Positions 10,301 to 22,420 of a stretch of DNA of 64,000 bases are shown one piece after another. Each line of letters starts with the position of its first letter. Position 1 is the stretch's first letter. The stretch spans positions 3,720,001-3,784,000 of the forward strand of contig OZ345352.1 of assembly GCA_977006965.1 (NCBI GenBank), in the 5' to 3' direction. The notes beneath the pieces are model-generated. The model made no database searches. It was given only the letters and a program-made list of their open reading frames with translations, and had not been told where the DNA came from. The translations under genes and the position numbers were made by a program. Source of the stretch: Phymatolithon calcareum. Taxonomy: Eukaryota; Rhodophyta; Florideophyceae; Hapalidiales.

Positions 10301-12780
10301 ATGGGATACTTGGCTTCGGAGGTCACGCTGGGAGCGATGGAGCGCACTGAGTGATTTGAAAGTACACGTGCACAAAATGGGCCGTTGGACGTGAATTAAA
10401 AAGTACGGTGGAATGCATGCGGTTTCATCTCCTGATGTCCGTTCTGTGCCCATCTCAACTACGCCTCGTGTATATCAGCAGGAGAATGGTAAATTTACTA
10501 AGACTCGATTCCAACATGAAGTTCGGACCAACTGTGGCTACCAATGGGGTTGAAACAGAGTCAGCGCATTTCCCCGGTATTTCGTCAAACAAATGAAGGC
10601 TAGAAATGGCGTCCAAAGCAACGGATGTAAGAGGGAATGGGAGAGAATGGCAAACTTGATTTGGCACCATGAAGACGGGACGCGTGGAATGAAGATGTAC
10701 AGATAACTGAAGCTTCCATTGGGCGGAAAGCACCTGAGAGACGTTCATTGCTATGCGTTTCAGCTCCAACGTGATCTCGCATGAAGTATGGCTGCGTATT
10801 TTAGGGGCACAGTCTCTTAGTCGTGTCGACTGGTGATTGGATAGCAGTTCCATGGACATCACGGTTGACACGTCTGAAAAAGGTTGCCATGCATGGCAAA
10901 GATTCTGCGGTTCGTGAAAGCAGTGAACCCCCAATGCATGCCAAGGAGTGGACTGTATAATTTGCTTCCTTGAGATACAAGAACAGGGGACGCTCATTCT
11001 TCAGTGGGTCGGGACGTCGAAGACATAATCGTTCAGGCTTTGGTACTGGAAGATAATCGGTCTGCTCCGCTTGCGCTCCAGGACTGTCATTCATGAGAAG
11101 CGGTGACTATTTTCGACTTGTTTCTCCTTATGTGTCATGCCAATCCTCGAATTTTGGAAGGTAATTCCGCGTCACGCAAGACGCAAAAACTACGACTCAA
11201 CAGTACGAAGGTCGGAGACTGGTGCACTTGCCAAAGCAAAAACTTCAAGGGAGTGGCGTTTATTCCGAGGATCGTTCAAGAACTTGCAACGGACGTTTGA
11301 AATGCACCAGGTTATATCCAATCAGTCACAATGCAATGTGCTAAATTCTGAATGAAAACTTTATTGCTGGCGAAGCGGAGTTCGGCTGTCCGCGATCAGC
11401 GGAGCATCGGGCAACGGAGAACGCATCTCGCAAGGATAATATCAATAAACAGGCCGCCATCATCAACCATATCATCCATATTTTCTTACACTCTCCTCTT
11501 TTTTGACTCATGTGACCAATTCACACTACGTACCTTCTTAAATCCACTTAAGAGTGGATTTAATTTGCAGGTACCATGTGTCTCAACGTGAGCAAAGTCT
11601 CCATCTTTCTAAGCTTGTATTGTACTAGCCTCTAAAATTTTCATTTGCCCTAATCAGAATCGCATAGTATCATGTCAATTACTCGAGCCACGTCATTCTC
11701 TTTTGTAGGCGTACCAGTCTTGCACCCAATTCATGCTCTCCAACGCGCACCTGTGATCATCCACTTTGAGTGATTCATGTGTTATGATGAAAAACACGGG
11801 TTAAGGGCATTGGTCCCCGCTCCCGGATCAGGAAAACTAAATTATTATCGGAGCTCCAAAATATTAGTCCTAGATACCCACGCTCGATCTCCTACGCACA
11901 ATCTACGTGCAGGACTGAACTTTTACACAGCAAATCAAATCATACATTTTCTTGGATTGTCTCACGTCGTGACGCTCGTTGGCAAAGGAGCACTCTGTCA
12001 TCAAAGATGATCCTATGCGAAAATTCTCGTATGGGACGTATTGAACCCTGTCGAGAATATAGTTCTGTACGTCTGGCCACGGAAATATAAACGTGTACTC
12101 AATGACAGCTGTCCAAAACCTTTTTCCCGGCTGCATACAGCTTAACGAGGAACTAATACCTAGTCCGAACCGTGTGTCAGATGAACGTTGCAACCATGCA
12201 TATTTAAAGTATACATCAACATATCCGCATGAAAACGCATACAAAGGAAATTATCGGGGGCAATGCACATGCTAGGGTTATTTTTTGAGGAGTGCGGAGC
12301 TTCAGATAACACGGAGCACATGTACGGAATGCGAAACGTCGTTTATTTCTCATTGCACGATGCCCGCGCACTCACACTGTCCCGCCGCTATGTGCGCTCT
12401 CCGCCCAACTGGTGATACAGCGAAGCGCCACCAGGTCTACTTTCCAAAAATCCGTTGCTTCTTAGTACCGGCCAGTGTTGTGGTCAAAGCAGGACGCTCT
12501 CCGTTCCATGACTCGTTCTTAAACGCGTGACCTGGTGCTAATGAAGACCTTATTGTGGGCTTTTTCCGATTTTGAAGTTTGGTCCAATTAGAAAAGGCGA
12601 TCCGTAGTATCATTTTCGATCACTGGTCGAAAAGCAAACAGCTTTCGTGGCCACTGTCACGATCTTCGAATGGAATATTTAGGTTAGAATGACGGGTGGC
12701 TGCAGTCACGGAGGAACGTTCTCTAGTCCCGTTTTTGTGCTTCATATATATATTCACTGAAGCTCTAACGGCCGCCTTTT
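10301..12780. other. intergenic stretch, no gene recognised
   Basis: The interval lies upstream of gene A. Open frames exist (for example minus-strand 10455-10997), but none shows a domain or good start. A block at 11549-11713 is duplicated at 14953-15392 and contains the 22-bp palindrome with arms AAATCCACT/AGTGGATTT. Confidence 0.4.
11549..11713 (+). repeat. dispersed repeat copy 1 (empty site)
   Basis: It shares AGTGGATTTA, GGTACCATG, ACTAGCCTC, ATCA-TGTCAATT and CTCGAGCCACGTCATT in the same order and orientation with 14953-15392. It lacks the roughly 276-bp insert present in the second copy. Confidence 0.7.
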
Positions 12781-12842
12781 ACTGCTTCTTGTTACCCTAG
12801 TAGTCACTTCTCTCTTTCTCGGTTTTTGCCGAAGAAGTTAAT

Positions 12843-12940
12843 TTTGAACATACCCTCGACCAAGTTCTCATTGCTCAAAATTTTGAGTATCCCAATGGGT
12901 TTCTTACCGCACGGATCTTCTACAGATCTTCCTGTCCGGT
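12843..12940 (-). pseudogene. short fragment of the RNase H-type LINE C-terminus
   Basis: AAGTTCTCATTG and the following GAGTATC..GGGT..GCAC..TTCTAC pattern match the 3' coding end of the element at 48193-48290. On the minus strand it encodes the equivalent of the NNENLLKG end (SNENLVEG). It is only about 100 bp long. Confidence 0.6.
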
Positions 12941-13084
12941 GATCCACGCATTAGTGCGCAGCACTGGATCCCCTCTGTTGCTGAGAGGGGAGGCGTCCCG
13001 CGCGGGACGTCCGGGAGGCAGGGAAGGCGCTCGGGGGTTGACTTCTCCACTCCAATCCGCGTTACGACATGCGAACTTCACAAT

Positions 13085-13975
13085 TCGCATGTGCACGAAA
13101 ATGGGATGTACAATACTGTGTTCTGAGGATCACGGATGGACGAACACTGGCAGAAGAGGCCCGAGAACCCTCTTTGACTTCGTCATGTGTGCCAGAGATG
13201 AACGGTGGAATTGGCTTGGGCACATAATTCGCATGGGCGAGCACATCATCGCAAGTGGGCCATGATGTGGAAGATGAGTGCAAAGAACTCACATGTGCAC
13301 TTGTGAACTGGACTCTGGAAAAATGTTAACAACGGAAAAGACACTAGGCGCCCTACTACTCTACAGCGCCCAAAAACTGCTCCTGTTCAGTCTTAGAGTG
13401 CTACTGACGGCTTTTTGAAAAACGTCTACTCAGTTTCTTCAAAGAAACGTGCACTTGTTAGTGGAAAATACGAATTTAGAAGTTTGTGAGAGACCAGACT
13501 ACGCTACATTTGAAAACCGTTCGAAAAGCGAGACCTGTCGCTCCTTAGTGAGGCGTCGGGAGTTTTAAAAGAATCCTTACACAACCTCCACTGGATGGTA
13601 CGCCAAGTGCTACTGCAGTGTGTCAAACCAATCCCGGAGTCACTCTTCAGCGACGTGCTCCACCGAAACATACAAATAGCACTTAGTATCGCCCAGGATA
13701 GAACAGAACGGAGAAAACCTAGACCTTCGAACCTCTGCCCCTAGAAACAGTGCGACTAGAAGCTAGCAAAAACATCAGCGACAGTAGGAAGATAGAGCAC
13801 TGAAAGAACAAGCGACGCTTTGGAAACTTAGAGGAAGAGTTATCGAAAAAAATCGAGTACATATTAGGGGCTCAGATTGAATACCAAACATAAGTGTAGA
13901 GCCGCCCTATTGTAAGTAGCTCCTGAGGAAGCCTTGCCCGTATTCGTATGCCTGTAGGGCTCTGGAAAATGGAGT
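13085..13975 (+). pseudogene. non-LTR retrotransposon C-terminus and 3' end
   Basis: The plus strand encodes CARDERWNWLGHIIRMGEH, the RWxWLGHxxRM motif found near the C-terminus of many LINE ORF2 proteins. Downstream, in another frame, is VRQVLLQCVKPIPESLFSDV, which is also recognisable at 31.8-32.0 kb (VRQMLLQCVKRTPEPIFGDL) and 37.0-37.2 kb. The 3' tail at 13917-13970 contains CCTGAGGAAGCCTTGCCCGT, a motif shared with other LINE ends in the window. Frames are broken. Confidence 0.7.
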
Positions 13976-14950
13976 CCGACCCGAAGTCGTAGGATTTGGT
14001 GCTCGACTGATTCCTTGGCACTGCACGGGCAGATCTTCTCCTTATTTATTGCGGGTTTTCGAAGCTCTCGTGGAACAAATTTACATGCTTACGGAGACAG
14101 TAGCTTTAGCAGATACGAGTGGTACTTGACATCAAAACGGCTCAAAGCTGGACAAAGTGCAGACCTTCGGTGAGCTTAACATCCGTACCTCTACTCAGCC
14201 AATCTTCAGTCGTTGTCCTTCAAAGGGGTGTCCCGCGTTGGAAACCATGTATAATTCACAGGGCAGCTGGCCATTTTGACACCGAGCATTGCGGCACACC
14301 GCTCAGAGCGGAATGGGCACATTTGGCTAAAGAGGTTCGTTTGTTGATCTTCGCTTCAATCAGACACTTGCTCCGATTGTTGTAATGTACGATTCTCTTT
14401 CTTAAGTACTATTTTGGCGATATCTGCGGTGCCCCTGATCTGAGGCTCTACAATATGGAAGCGGTCAGCTTTGTTCACAAATTGCACATTTCGCGTGCGT
14501 GGTACAAATTGAACACAATTCAGAAAACCTCTTGACATCTGCAAATAACTCAGGAAGAAAACATGCTCCAGGATAGTTTTGCAGGAAATCATTCTTCCGC
14601 TTTTGAGTTATATTCATATCAACAAATACGCTTGTGCAATTTCGAAGGTTGGTTGCATATCGCGTGAACCTCAATATAGCTTACGGTTGTAGTTGCCTTG
14701 AAGCAACCAACAAATGTCGCGTGCTCAGCAGAACACGACGCAGGCCAAAGCTACACATCGGGTTAGCCCTGTCGGTACGACAGGCATATCTTGCATACAC
14801 TGATCGTCCGCTTAGAGTTTGGGCTCCATGAGCCATTCTACGATTGGGCGAGCTTCCCGTGATAACCCCCTCAAGGACGCCAAGACGTTCACCAGTAAAA
14901 ACAACTCCGATGCAAGTGCTGCATGACCATAGTGAGTCGCGTTCGCCGTT
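13976..14950. other. no gene recognised
   Basis: Only short frames without recognisable domains are seen. Confidence 0.4.
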
Positions 14951-14952
14951 CC

Positions 14953-15392
14953 TAATTAAGTGGATTTATTCAGAAGGTACCATGCGTGCAAAACTTGAGG
15001 AACGACGGTACCAGTCTAAGTCTGTATTCTACTAGCCTCAAAAGTTTTCACGTTGTAACGCCTCGAGGTTGGTTGTAAAGAAAAGGTTGTTTTACTTCAT
15101 GATCGATGCCCTCTTCTCCGGTGAGGGGAGAAGAGAACCGCTTAAATAGGCAAATTTCGCCCTCCAGCTTTCAAGCCTCCAGCTATTGGCTAAATTCGCA
15201 ATCGCTAAAAATCTAACTACCAGCTCTCGGGATGTTCTCGCATCCCTCGAGTTATCTCCTTGGGTTGCGTGGCTTCCCATGAGATCAGCTCTGGCAAGCT
15301 ATGCCATGAAATGTTTACAACGTGCATTAATCTGAATTGCAGAGTATCACGTCAATTGCTCGAGCCACGTCATTTTCTTGTGTAGGGGTCCA
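14953..15392 (+). repeat. dispersed repeat copy 2 (occupied site)
   Basis: This is collinear with 11549-11713 up to the AAGTTTTCA segment and again from ATTAATCTGAATTGC onward. The two halves are separated by the small inverted-repeat element at 15049-15324. Confidence 0.7.
15049..15324. mobile_element. MITE-like 276-bp insertion
   Basis: The element is bounded by the perfect 10-bp inverted repeat CACGTTGTAA / TTACAACGTG and has no long coding frame. It holds a small internal hairpin (CTCTTCTCC ... GGGAGAAGAG, about 15110-15136). The repeat copy at 11549-11713 lacks it, which marks it as an insertion. No clear target duplication beyond 2-3 bp was found. Confidence 0.6.
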
Positions 15393-15399
15393 TGTAGGC

Positions 15400-16260
15400 T
15401 TCCTCAGGATTCTGTTGAATGTACGTTCGCTCGTCCACAACTTTAGCATCTATTCGACATATTTTCTGAACTGACCGCTCTTTCTTCGCTAATCACGAAG
15501 CAGGATATAGGTTTTCGACAAAACACATTGCGTAGACAAGTTACTCTCAATAAAGTAACCAGTCAGCGCGATGCTAAAATATGATAGCGTACACGATACG
15601 ACACTTGGGCTGGCATCTCTCAGAGGGCTAGTGCATGGTTGTCAATGATCAGGTCAGCACAGTGGCTTTTTCCTGCAGTAGGCTATGTCCTGGTGCTGGA
15701 GCATGGGGTAATCCAAGAATATTGCTACTGCAGTAGTTAGACGCTGTATCACTCAGATTGGATGTTCTAGATGATCTACACCTGTTGGTGAGAACGACCG
15801 AGCTGCAAAACTAGAGAGTTGAGTTGGTGTGGTGTCACTGTGTATAATGACAGACCTGCATACGTCGCTTCTCAACGACCATCATGGTTTTCTTTTGAAT
15901 GATTTTCTCATATGCCATTGTTGATACGCATTCGTTGTCGGGATCATCCCGGATCATGCGAGAAACCCTTTCACCAAGTAAATGGCGCTGTTTCAACCCG
16001 ATTGGTACCTACAAATGATTCATAAATAATGTTGGAATCTACTTCAAATGCTATTGGAATTTTAGCATTTACTCATATGCACGCTGCGTCTCTGCCATGC
16101 GCATTTAGTCCACATCAGGATCACGGGTCCATCCGGCTGTGTAAAAGTGTACATTCCACCATACTTGAAAATTCATCTCCAACGGCAATTTCTCTGAACG
16201 TGCACCCTCTAAATCTGCCAACGCACACCATCGCTCTCAATGTGCCTAACGAACCCACGC
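15400..16260. other. no gene recognised
   Basis: This stretch is upstream of gene B. From about 16170 it shows weak similarity to the upstream sequence of gene A (for example a shared CCATCGCTC block). Confidence 0.4.
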
Positions 16261-16267
16261 ATCTCAG

Positions 16268-16286
16268 GTGAAAAGACATAAAAGGC
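16268..16286 (+). promoter_or_regulatory. promoter-proximal block of gene B
   Basis: GTGAAAAGACATAAAAGGC lies 100 bp before the ATG of gene B and matches the block at 10281-10300 upstream of gene A. The ATAAAAG core could be a TATA element. Confidence 0.4.
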
Positions 16287-16367
16287 CAAGTGCTATAGTC
16301 CTCCTGGCGATTCATTTCTTTCTACCACTCCAGCCTCACTACTCGTTGCCCCCTTCCGCCCTTTGCC

Positions 16368-18027
16368 ATGCCAAACGCCGTTACCGTACAGTCCCTTGTG
16401 CCTCAGTCCCCTCTTGCGGACACCATTTCGCCCTCTATCGTCACTCCCGACGATGTCCCGAATGGAAAACCGAAAACCTCCCCTTCAAACGACCCAGTCA
16501 TCACCGCTGTGGGTGGAAACGAATGTCCCAAGTGGATCGCAGACAAGCTTGGAATCCCCGTGGAGGAAGTGTCGCATCTCGAAGTCACTTGCTCTGCGAA
16601 GATAGCCTACGAAGCCCTACTGGAGTATTTGGCAATCACTTCAGTTGACGCTACACGAAAGCCACCGGGGAATATCGATGCCACTGTTGACAATCCTGAG
16701 TCCCCCGGTCGACTCTCCACTCTCTGGACCGGTCCGGGTAAAGGTGTAATCGAAGGGAGTGACCCAGATGAGCCTGATAAGGCTGAGTACCGTCTAGGTC
16801 TCGGATACGCACGTGCTCTGGCTGACGGTCAAGACGTTTTTATCATTCACATCGCTCGAGGAAACCCAATCCAAGTGTACTACAAGGCGCGTCTATATCG
16901 GGCTTTGTTGCTGTTTGCTTCCAATCCGGCTAGTCTCAAAAAACTGACAGACGATGCGCTTGTGTGGAAGAATCAGAACGATAAGAAGAAGCGGCTCGCG
17001 AAGCCGGGAAAGTATGTGCTGTACACGCTCACTGTTGAGGAATGTGGAGATGTTCATTGGCGAAATCATGGGCAAAAGGATGCACGTCCGTTGAACAGCA
17101 TTTTCTTGAGGAAGGGCCAACAGGACGCTATTGTAGCAGACTTCAAATCATTCAGGAAGAGTACCACCAAGAAGTGGTATTTGGGTTAGTAGATTTGCAA
17201 TTTGCTTCTTCTCTTTCGGTGACCGCTTCCACGCGAGCAATACTGACAATATGGCTTCGCTGTTTCTTGAATTGCGTAGAACATGGACTGCCGTATCGGC
17301 GCAGCTATCTATTCTATGGACCGCCAGGGGTCGGGAAGACGTCCCTAATCCGAGGGCTTGCTGGCGAGCTGAAGCTTACAACTTGTTTCATGTGTCTTGC
17401 CGATAAGAAGATGGGCAACGCACAGCTGCAGGATGCCTTGAGGTCAATTCCTAAGCCCAGTATGATTGTTCTTGAGGTAAGAGAGTTTCTTCGACTTTGC
17501 GCGAAAGCGACTAATGTCGCCTGTGAACCTAACAATTGTATTTGGATGCGGATGCTCTCAAATTTTAATTGGTACAGGATGTAGACGTGCTTTTCAACGA
17601 GGACCGCAAGTCGCAGACGGAAGCCTCGCTCACCTTCTCAGGGCTTCTTAACGCTTTGGATGGATTGATCTCAGCAGATGGAATTCTGACCGTGATGACG
17701 ACGAACCACATTGAGCGTCTGGACCCCGCCCTTGTCCGAGCCGGTCGCGTAGACCGACGTTTTGAGTTCACACCACCGGATCGCGAGCAGGTGGCAAGTC
17801 TGTTCCAGAGCTACTATCCCGACGCAGAGCAGGGAATGGCGAAGAAATTTGCAGAGATGGTGTTCAGTCGGGAGGAAAAGTCCGCTCGGTCAATTGCCAC
17901 TCTACAGCAACACTTTGTGTACACGCGTGAAAACAATGCCGAGGAGAGCTTGGAAATGTTGCCAGAGTTCTTCAAAGAGTTTTACCCGGACAATCTGAGG
18001 GATCCTAGTAAGCACCTTTACGTGTGA
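16368..18027 (+). CDS. BCS1-like AAA-ATPase B, three exons
   Basis: The predicted exons are 16368-17184, 17280-17476 and 17578-18027, with GT..AG introns of 95 and 101 bp, giving 487 residues. This is the same architecture and exon length as gene A. The order is the N-terminal domain with CPKWIADKLGIP, WYL, then [16 protein letters not shown], Walker A GPPGVGKT (286-293), Walker B IVLEDVD with the intron after the glutamate, MTTNHIERLDPALVRAGR, and the C-terminus NLRDPSKHLYV. All key AAA residues are present, so the enzyme should bind and hydrolyse ATP as an oligomeric ring. Cellular site and substrate are unknown, because no classical BCS1 membrane anchor is evident. It points away from gene A across about 6.2 kb. 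Confidence 0.92.
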
Positions 18028-18885
18028 TTGCGCGTAGATTCAGTTTTTCTATTTTGTAAAATCGGTAAGGGTATCTTGAGTTATTGGTACTGAGCATTCG
18101 GTCACAGCAATCGTTTCGATCTGCAGTCGTGTAGGGCACTAGGACCACATAAAGATACGCGTTTCTATTCCAACGTGTGTCTCGCGCCGAATTTTTGGCA
18201 ACCTTTTCATGATGCAGATGTTTCGGAGGCGGCAAACCAAAGCGCGTCCATGCGTAGACTGTAAAAACATCACCATTCTAGACTGCGGACTGTTGGTTCT
18301 GATATACCAGTCGAAGATAAACTGAAGTTAGGAAATATCTTCTTGGACGGCCAGGAAACGGCCTATTCAAAACGAGCCCTACTTGATGACCCAGGGGGAC
18401 TTCAGTTTAAGATTTTACGCTTCTCAATCTCTCTCGGTGGAGTCGGAGCAAGTGATTACACTTGCCGAGGCATGAAGTAAGTTTTTATCGCAGATTACGA
18501 TGTCAACAACTTTGATTAATGGAAGTGGGTCTGATGCTGGATTAGATAAGAGAAGGGCTTCTCTGATGACACAACGAGAAATATCTCTTTCCAGACGCAG
18601 GGTCCCTCGAAATTAGCAACGCAGATCCGCCTGTCAGTGCACTCGTATACTGTTCTGAGCTCGACCGATTCCTGGCAAGCCCCTATGCACTCTCCCATCC
18701 ACCATAAGGCTACATGAAAATGGCCAAGTCACGCATTATACCCTACGCACGCAATGGCTGTCGGCATTTGTCGCGAGAGGCATCTATTTCACCTATTCGT
18801 TGCAGACCAAGGGTATTCTTCAGTTCCACTGCACTTTGGACTTCCCAGCCAGGGGTCTTATCCAATATACTACAATTGCAATGTA
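18028..18885. other. no gene recognised
   Basis: This is the 3' flank of gene B and has no frame with family resemblance. Confidence 0.4.
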
Positions 18886-18889
18886 CTGC

Positions 18890-19310
18890 GGTATACTTTT
18901 TTTTGAATTTGGAATTTATTAAACGCCCTCAGTAACACTCATGAGACTGCAAGGGAGATGCGTTTCAGCAGCTACTTTGTAGCTTCGATCATCAATTCAA
19001 ATACTTGTAACCCGGGTTAAACGTCGTAGCCCTAGCTGCAAAAACCCTCTCCCGTAAAAAGGGAGGGAAAATCTTGGGGCCCACTGATCAGATTTCTTCA
19101 ATTGACGCCTTGTCTATTCCATGTCGTCGTAAAAGACGATAATGAAGAAAAGTACCTTGTCTAGAGCTTTTGCAGTGATATTAATCTCCTCTTTGGTCAG
19201 TTGATATCTTCCGAGGTATTCTTCCAGGTTGCTCATGAGGATTCGTACAGTATCACCGAACTTTTCTGTGAGAAGTGATGTGCTCATTGGGGGGAACCGA
19301 CCGAATTCCC
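18890..19310 (-). pseudogene. non-LTR 3' fragment with A-run tail
   Basis: On the minus strand it carries TEKFGDTVRILMSNLEEYL, a diverged relative of the FGKRVRRHMETLECNL segment at 6.4-6.5 kb. It ends GAGGGCGTTTAATAAATTCC followed by AAAAAAAA at about 18895-18902. The CCCTCAGTAACACTC block recurs as CCCTCATTAACACTC at 47618-47632. Confidence 0.55.
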
Positions 19311-19374
19311 ACTTTACTGCGGTATACTGCTATTGGAGCAGTATTGCAAGGAACCCACCTTTCAAAATGTATGG

Positions 19375-21270
19375 GATATTTGATGATTTTATTTTTGAGA
19401 GCTCCCAAAGCCTCACCTTGGAGTAACGGGGCAGCTCTTGCATAATCTCTACGCTAAAGTCATCTGGCTGCTCAAAACGTTCTTGATTCGTAATTCTCTC
19501 CCAACAAGAGCTCCTGTGAGTCTCTTGCACTCAAACTCAATTTCTGTACTCATCTTCGATGACGCTAGAGTACGTTGTAAGGCGACTAGTTCGATCACCG
19601 CGGTAATCCCACAGTAAGCACCCAGCACTGATTTCCTCCAAATGGGTGCTCGGTTGAATGTCAACCTTAGGCACCTTAAACATGTTGTTCTTTCTCCTAT
19701 GTAAAGGATCCCTGGTAGCTTGCCTTCAATAGGAATCTTCATTGATCTGCCTTCTTCTTCCTTTTCCCATACCTTAATTGTTTCTTCTCTCCTCCTCTTC
19801 TTCGTGACAGATCCCTCCTGGGCTTTCTGAAGGGCTTGTCGCAAGTCTTCATACATCTTGAGATATTCAATATCCTTCATTGCTTCCTTTACGTCCTCAT
19901 CACTTCCAACGTACTCTTCTGTTTCTTCAAGGCGCTTTTTGTGTCTTACCAGGCTTAATGCAAACCTTTCTGCTTGATGACGTCTCCTCATCTTTGGTGG
20001 TCCCAGTCGGCACAGAACTCGCATTCGGTCCCGGCGGTGTTCGGCATACTTTCCGAAAACATTCTTGTAGAACAAGCCCTCTGCCGACTCGATTGCCGAG
20101 AGCAATCGATTTCTCATTGGAGTAACGTGTAACGCATACTCCCATTTCGGGATAATTAGTGACTTAAAGATCCTGATGCATGTCTCCGGTTTGAATCCTC
20201 GAACATTCACTCCAAGCTCCTGAAGCTTATGTATGCATCCTGCAGCATTTCGAACTCTTGCTATGGCCGTGTCATCCGTAACACCCTTGTTATTCATGCG
20301 TACCCCAAGATACGAGAGTCTCCAGGCTTGGTATAGTTCTCGTCCCGCCAAGTAAAACGTGTGTTCTGAAATCCTTTGTACTTAAGAACTTCGCTTTTTC
20401 CTGGTTTTGTGTTCCATTTCATGCCATTTTCGCTTGCCCAACTGGTCGCTATATCAAGAAGTTTCTGCATTCCTCGTCCTGTCTTCGCTTGAAGCTGAAC
20501 ATCATCTGCGAACAATTGCACAGTGCTTTCTGAGACGTTCCTGTCTGTCTTGGAGACGGCTTCTGCGAATGTGTCCATGAATATATTGTATAGGCATGGA
20601 CTAAGCGGGGAACCTTGAGGTACTCCTCGGTCGATGATACACCACGTTTCTGTCTCGTCTCCAGCTGATGTGACCCACGATGGTTTTAACAGGTACGCAA
20701 CCATCCTTGTTATCTCTTCAGGAAGTTTCTCCATCAGCCTCTTCATTAGGATATCCCTGGGCACACTATCGTATGCCGCGGATAGGTCAAGAACTGCCAT
20801 GAACGGATGACCCTTTTTCATTGAACTTTTTGCCCGGAGTATAGCGAGATATGTGCTTCTGTCTTTCCGAAAACCCAGCTGAACATTATTGAAGCGATAG
20901 TTCTCGCGTATGTATGCATCTAGAGCTGAGTCGATTATTTTCCTGGCTTGACTTAAAAGAGATATGGGCCTGTAGTTTGCTGCTACATGAGCTGGGCCTT
21001 TCTTGTATAAGGGAATCAGAGTTGCTTGGCGCCATGCCCGAGGAAGACATTTGAGTCTCCCGCATGTTTCCCATAATGTTAGCATTTTTTCGAGTCCCGC
21101 TTCTTTGTTCGCGTGCAACATTTCGACCGCAATTCCGTCTGGACCTACCGCCTTCCCCTTCGGTGCTCTGTTGAATGCTCTTGCGATGTGCCGCTTCATT
21201 GCCCTATTCAAAATGTATGACTGTGCTAAGCCGACAGTGTCCACTGGACACTTGCACTCTCTCTACTGTC
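19375..21270 (-). pseudogene. non-LTR retrotransposon reverse transcriptase, frameshifted
   Basis: The first frame (21244-20294) covers the RT domain in order: KGKAVGPDGIAVEML, the ANYRPISLLSQARKI block, LGFRKDRST, AVLDLSAAYDSV, RGVPQGSPLSPCLYNIFMDT and the catalytic LFADDVQLQA. The second frame (20351-19449) starts with LSYLGVRMNNKGV and continues to a C-terminal ECKRLTGALVGREL region. A frameshift near 20300-20340 separates them. The 5' side runs into a stop, so the copy is 5'-truncated and inactive. Its 3' end, with an AAAAATAAAATC signal, lies near 19380-19400. A second fragment of the same family is at 7985-8378. Confidence 0.88.
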
Positions 21271-21274
21271 TCGG

Positions 21275-22045
21275 TACTTACAACACCGTATCCTTCATTG
21301 TCACAAACGAAGAGCATCAATTCAAGAGCTAATGATCACCACAATACTGAAGTGGCGCTCAATGCACATGTGCATTGAACGCCACGTCAAACTACAGGCA
21401 AGCAACATGCCAATCTGTCGTACGGTAGCTTGCTCTGTGAAGCGCAGATTCATCATTCACCGGACCGAGTCAATACCAACGCTACTCGTGATCGCTTCTA
21501 GACGCACAGGAAGAAAACCGATGCCCAAGTTAGTCGTTGAGCTGTTGATGACGAAAAAAGGCGAGGCGACAGAAGATGTATTGTCGTGAAGCAGTGGTGG
21601 GATTCGCTGAATTGTGATGCATGGTATCTGCGAATGGCCGAAGGTTGTTCATTGCAAATCTGGGAGTGAGATTAATTTCAAGAAGGGTCAGGGACACACT
21701 AACGGGTACAGTCAATTGATGGCATGCTTGTCAAGTGGATGACGTCCTTCCTGTTTGAGGTTCTGATGTTTTTGAAAGTGGACAGAACGTATTGGAACCA
21801 GAACATGATATCTACTGCCATGTCAAATAGAAGAATCAATCGTGTTAATCAACGTTTGCAAGAAGACTCTGTGTACAACGACCTGACGAGTTGTAAAGTA
21901 TATTTTCGATATTAATTTTCATATTGCGCTGAGATCCTTTATTGCAATACTTATTGCGGGCAATCGCCGGTATTGTTATTGTATTTCCTATTGTACTGTC
22001 TCTTCCAAAAAATAAAAATCACATTGCTCGTGCCTCTGTTCCCAG
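21275..22045. other. no gene recognised
   Basis: Short frames only, with no recognisable repeats. Confidence 0.35.
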
Positions 22046-22049
22046 GATT

Positions 22050-22420
22050 CCTATTTCTTCAATTGAAGTTTATTGAAGAGCCTCGCAGTCTTTCGAATAT
22101 ACGAGCAAGGCTTCCTCAGTCTTTACCTTCCAGTGTGTATTCCGTTGAAACCTACCGCTTACCAGAGGCGGTGGGAAAATTTTGAATCTTAGACCATCCT
22201 ATCTCCTACGTGATGTTCTTTTGGGGTTCGTTGCGAGTATCCCTGCTACTAGACGTCGTGTCTTGAGGGACATCTACTTGCCTTCTCGTGTCTTTGCTTC
22301 AGAGCAAATATTCTTTGTAGTCTATGGACTCGATAATCCTCTTGCTGAATTGCAAAAAGCTCATCCCGCATTCCGAATGTGCTGGGGCAGCACTGTGCTG
22401 TTGACGTCCTGGCCATTTTG
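22050..22420 (-). pseudogene. non-LTR 3' end fragment
   Basis: The minus strand ends GAGGAAGCCTTGCTCGTATA ... AATAAACTTCAATTG, the shared LINE 3' motif. The inner part is collinear with 6170-6300 (GATCCTATATCCTACG versus CATCCTATCTCCTACG). No open frame of note remains. Confidence 0.6.

Noticed and set aside
10455-10997. 180-codon minus frame upstream of AAA gene A
   Set aside because: No domain, and no conserved counterpart upstream of paralogue B.
11903-12244. 113-codon minus frame
   Set aside because: No recognisable motif and no supporting neighbour; may be chance.
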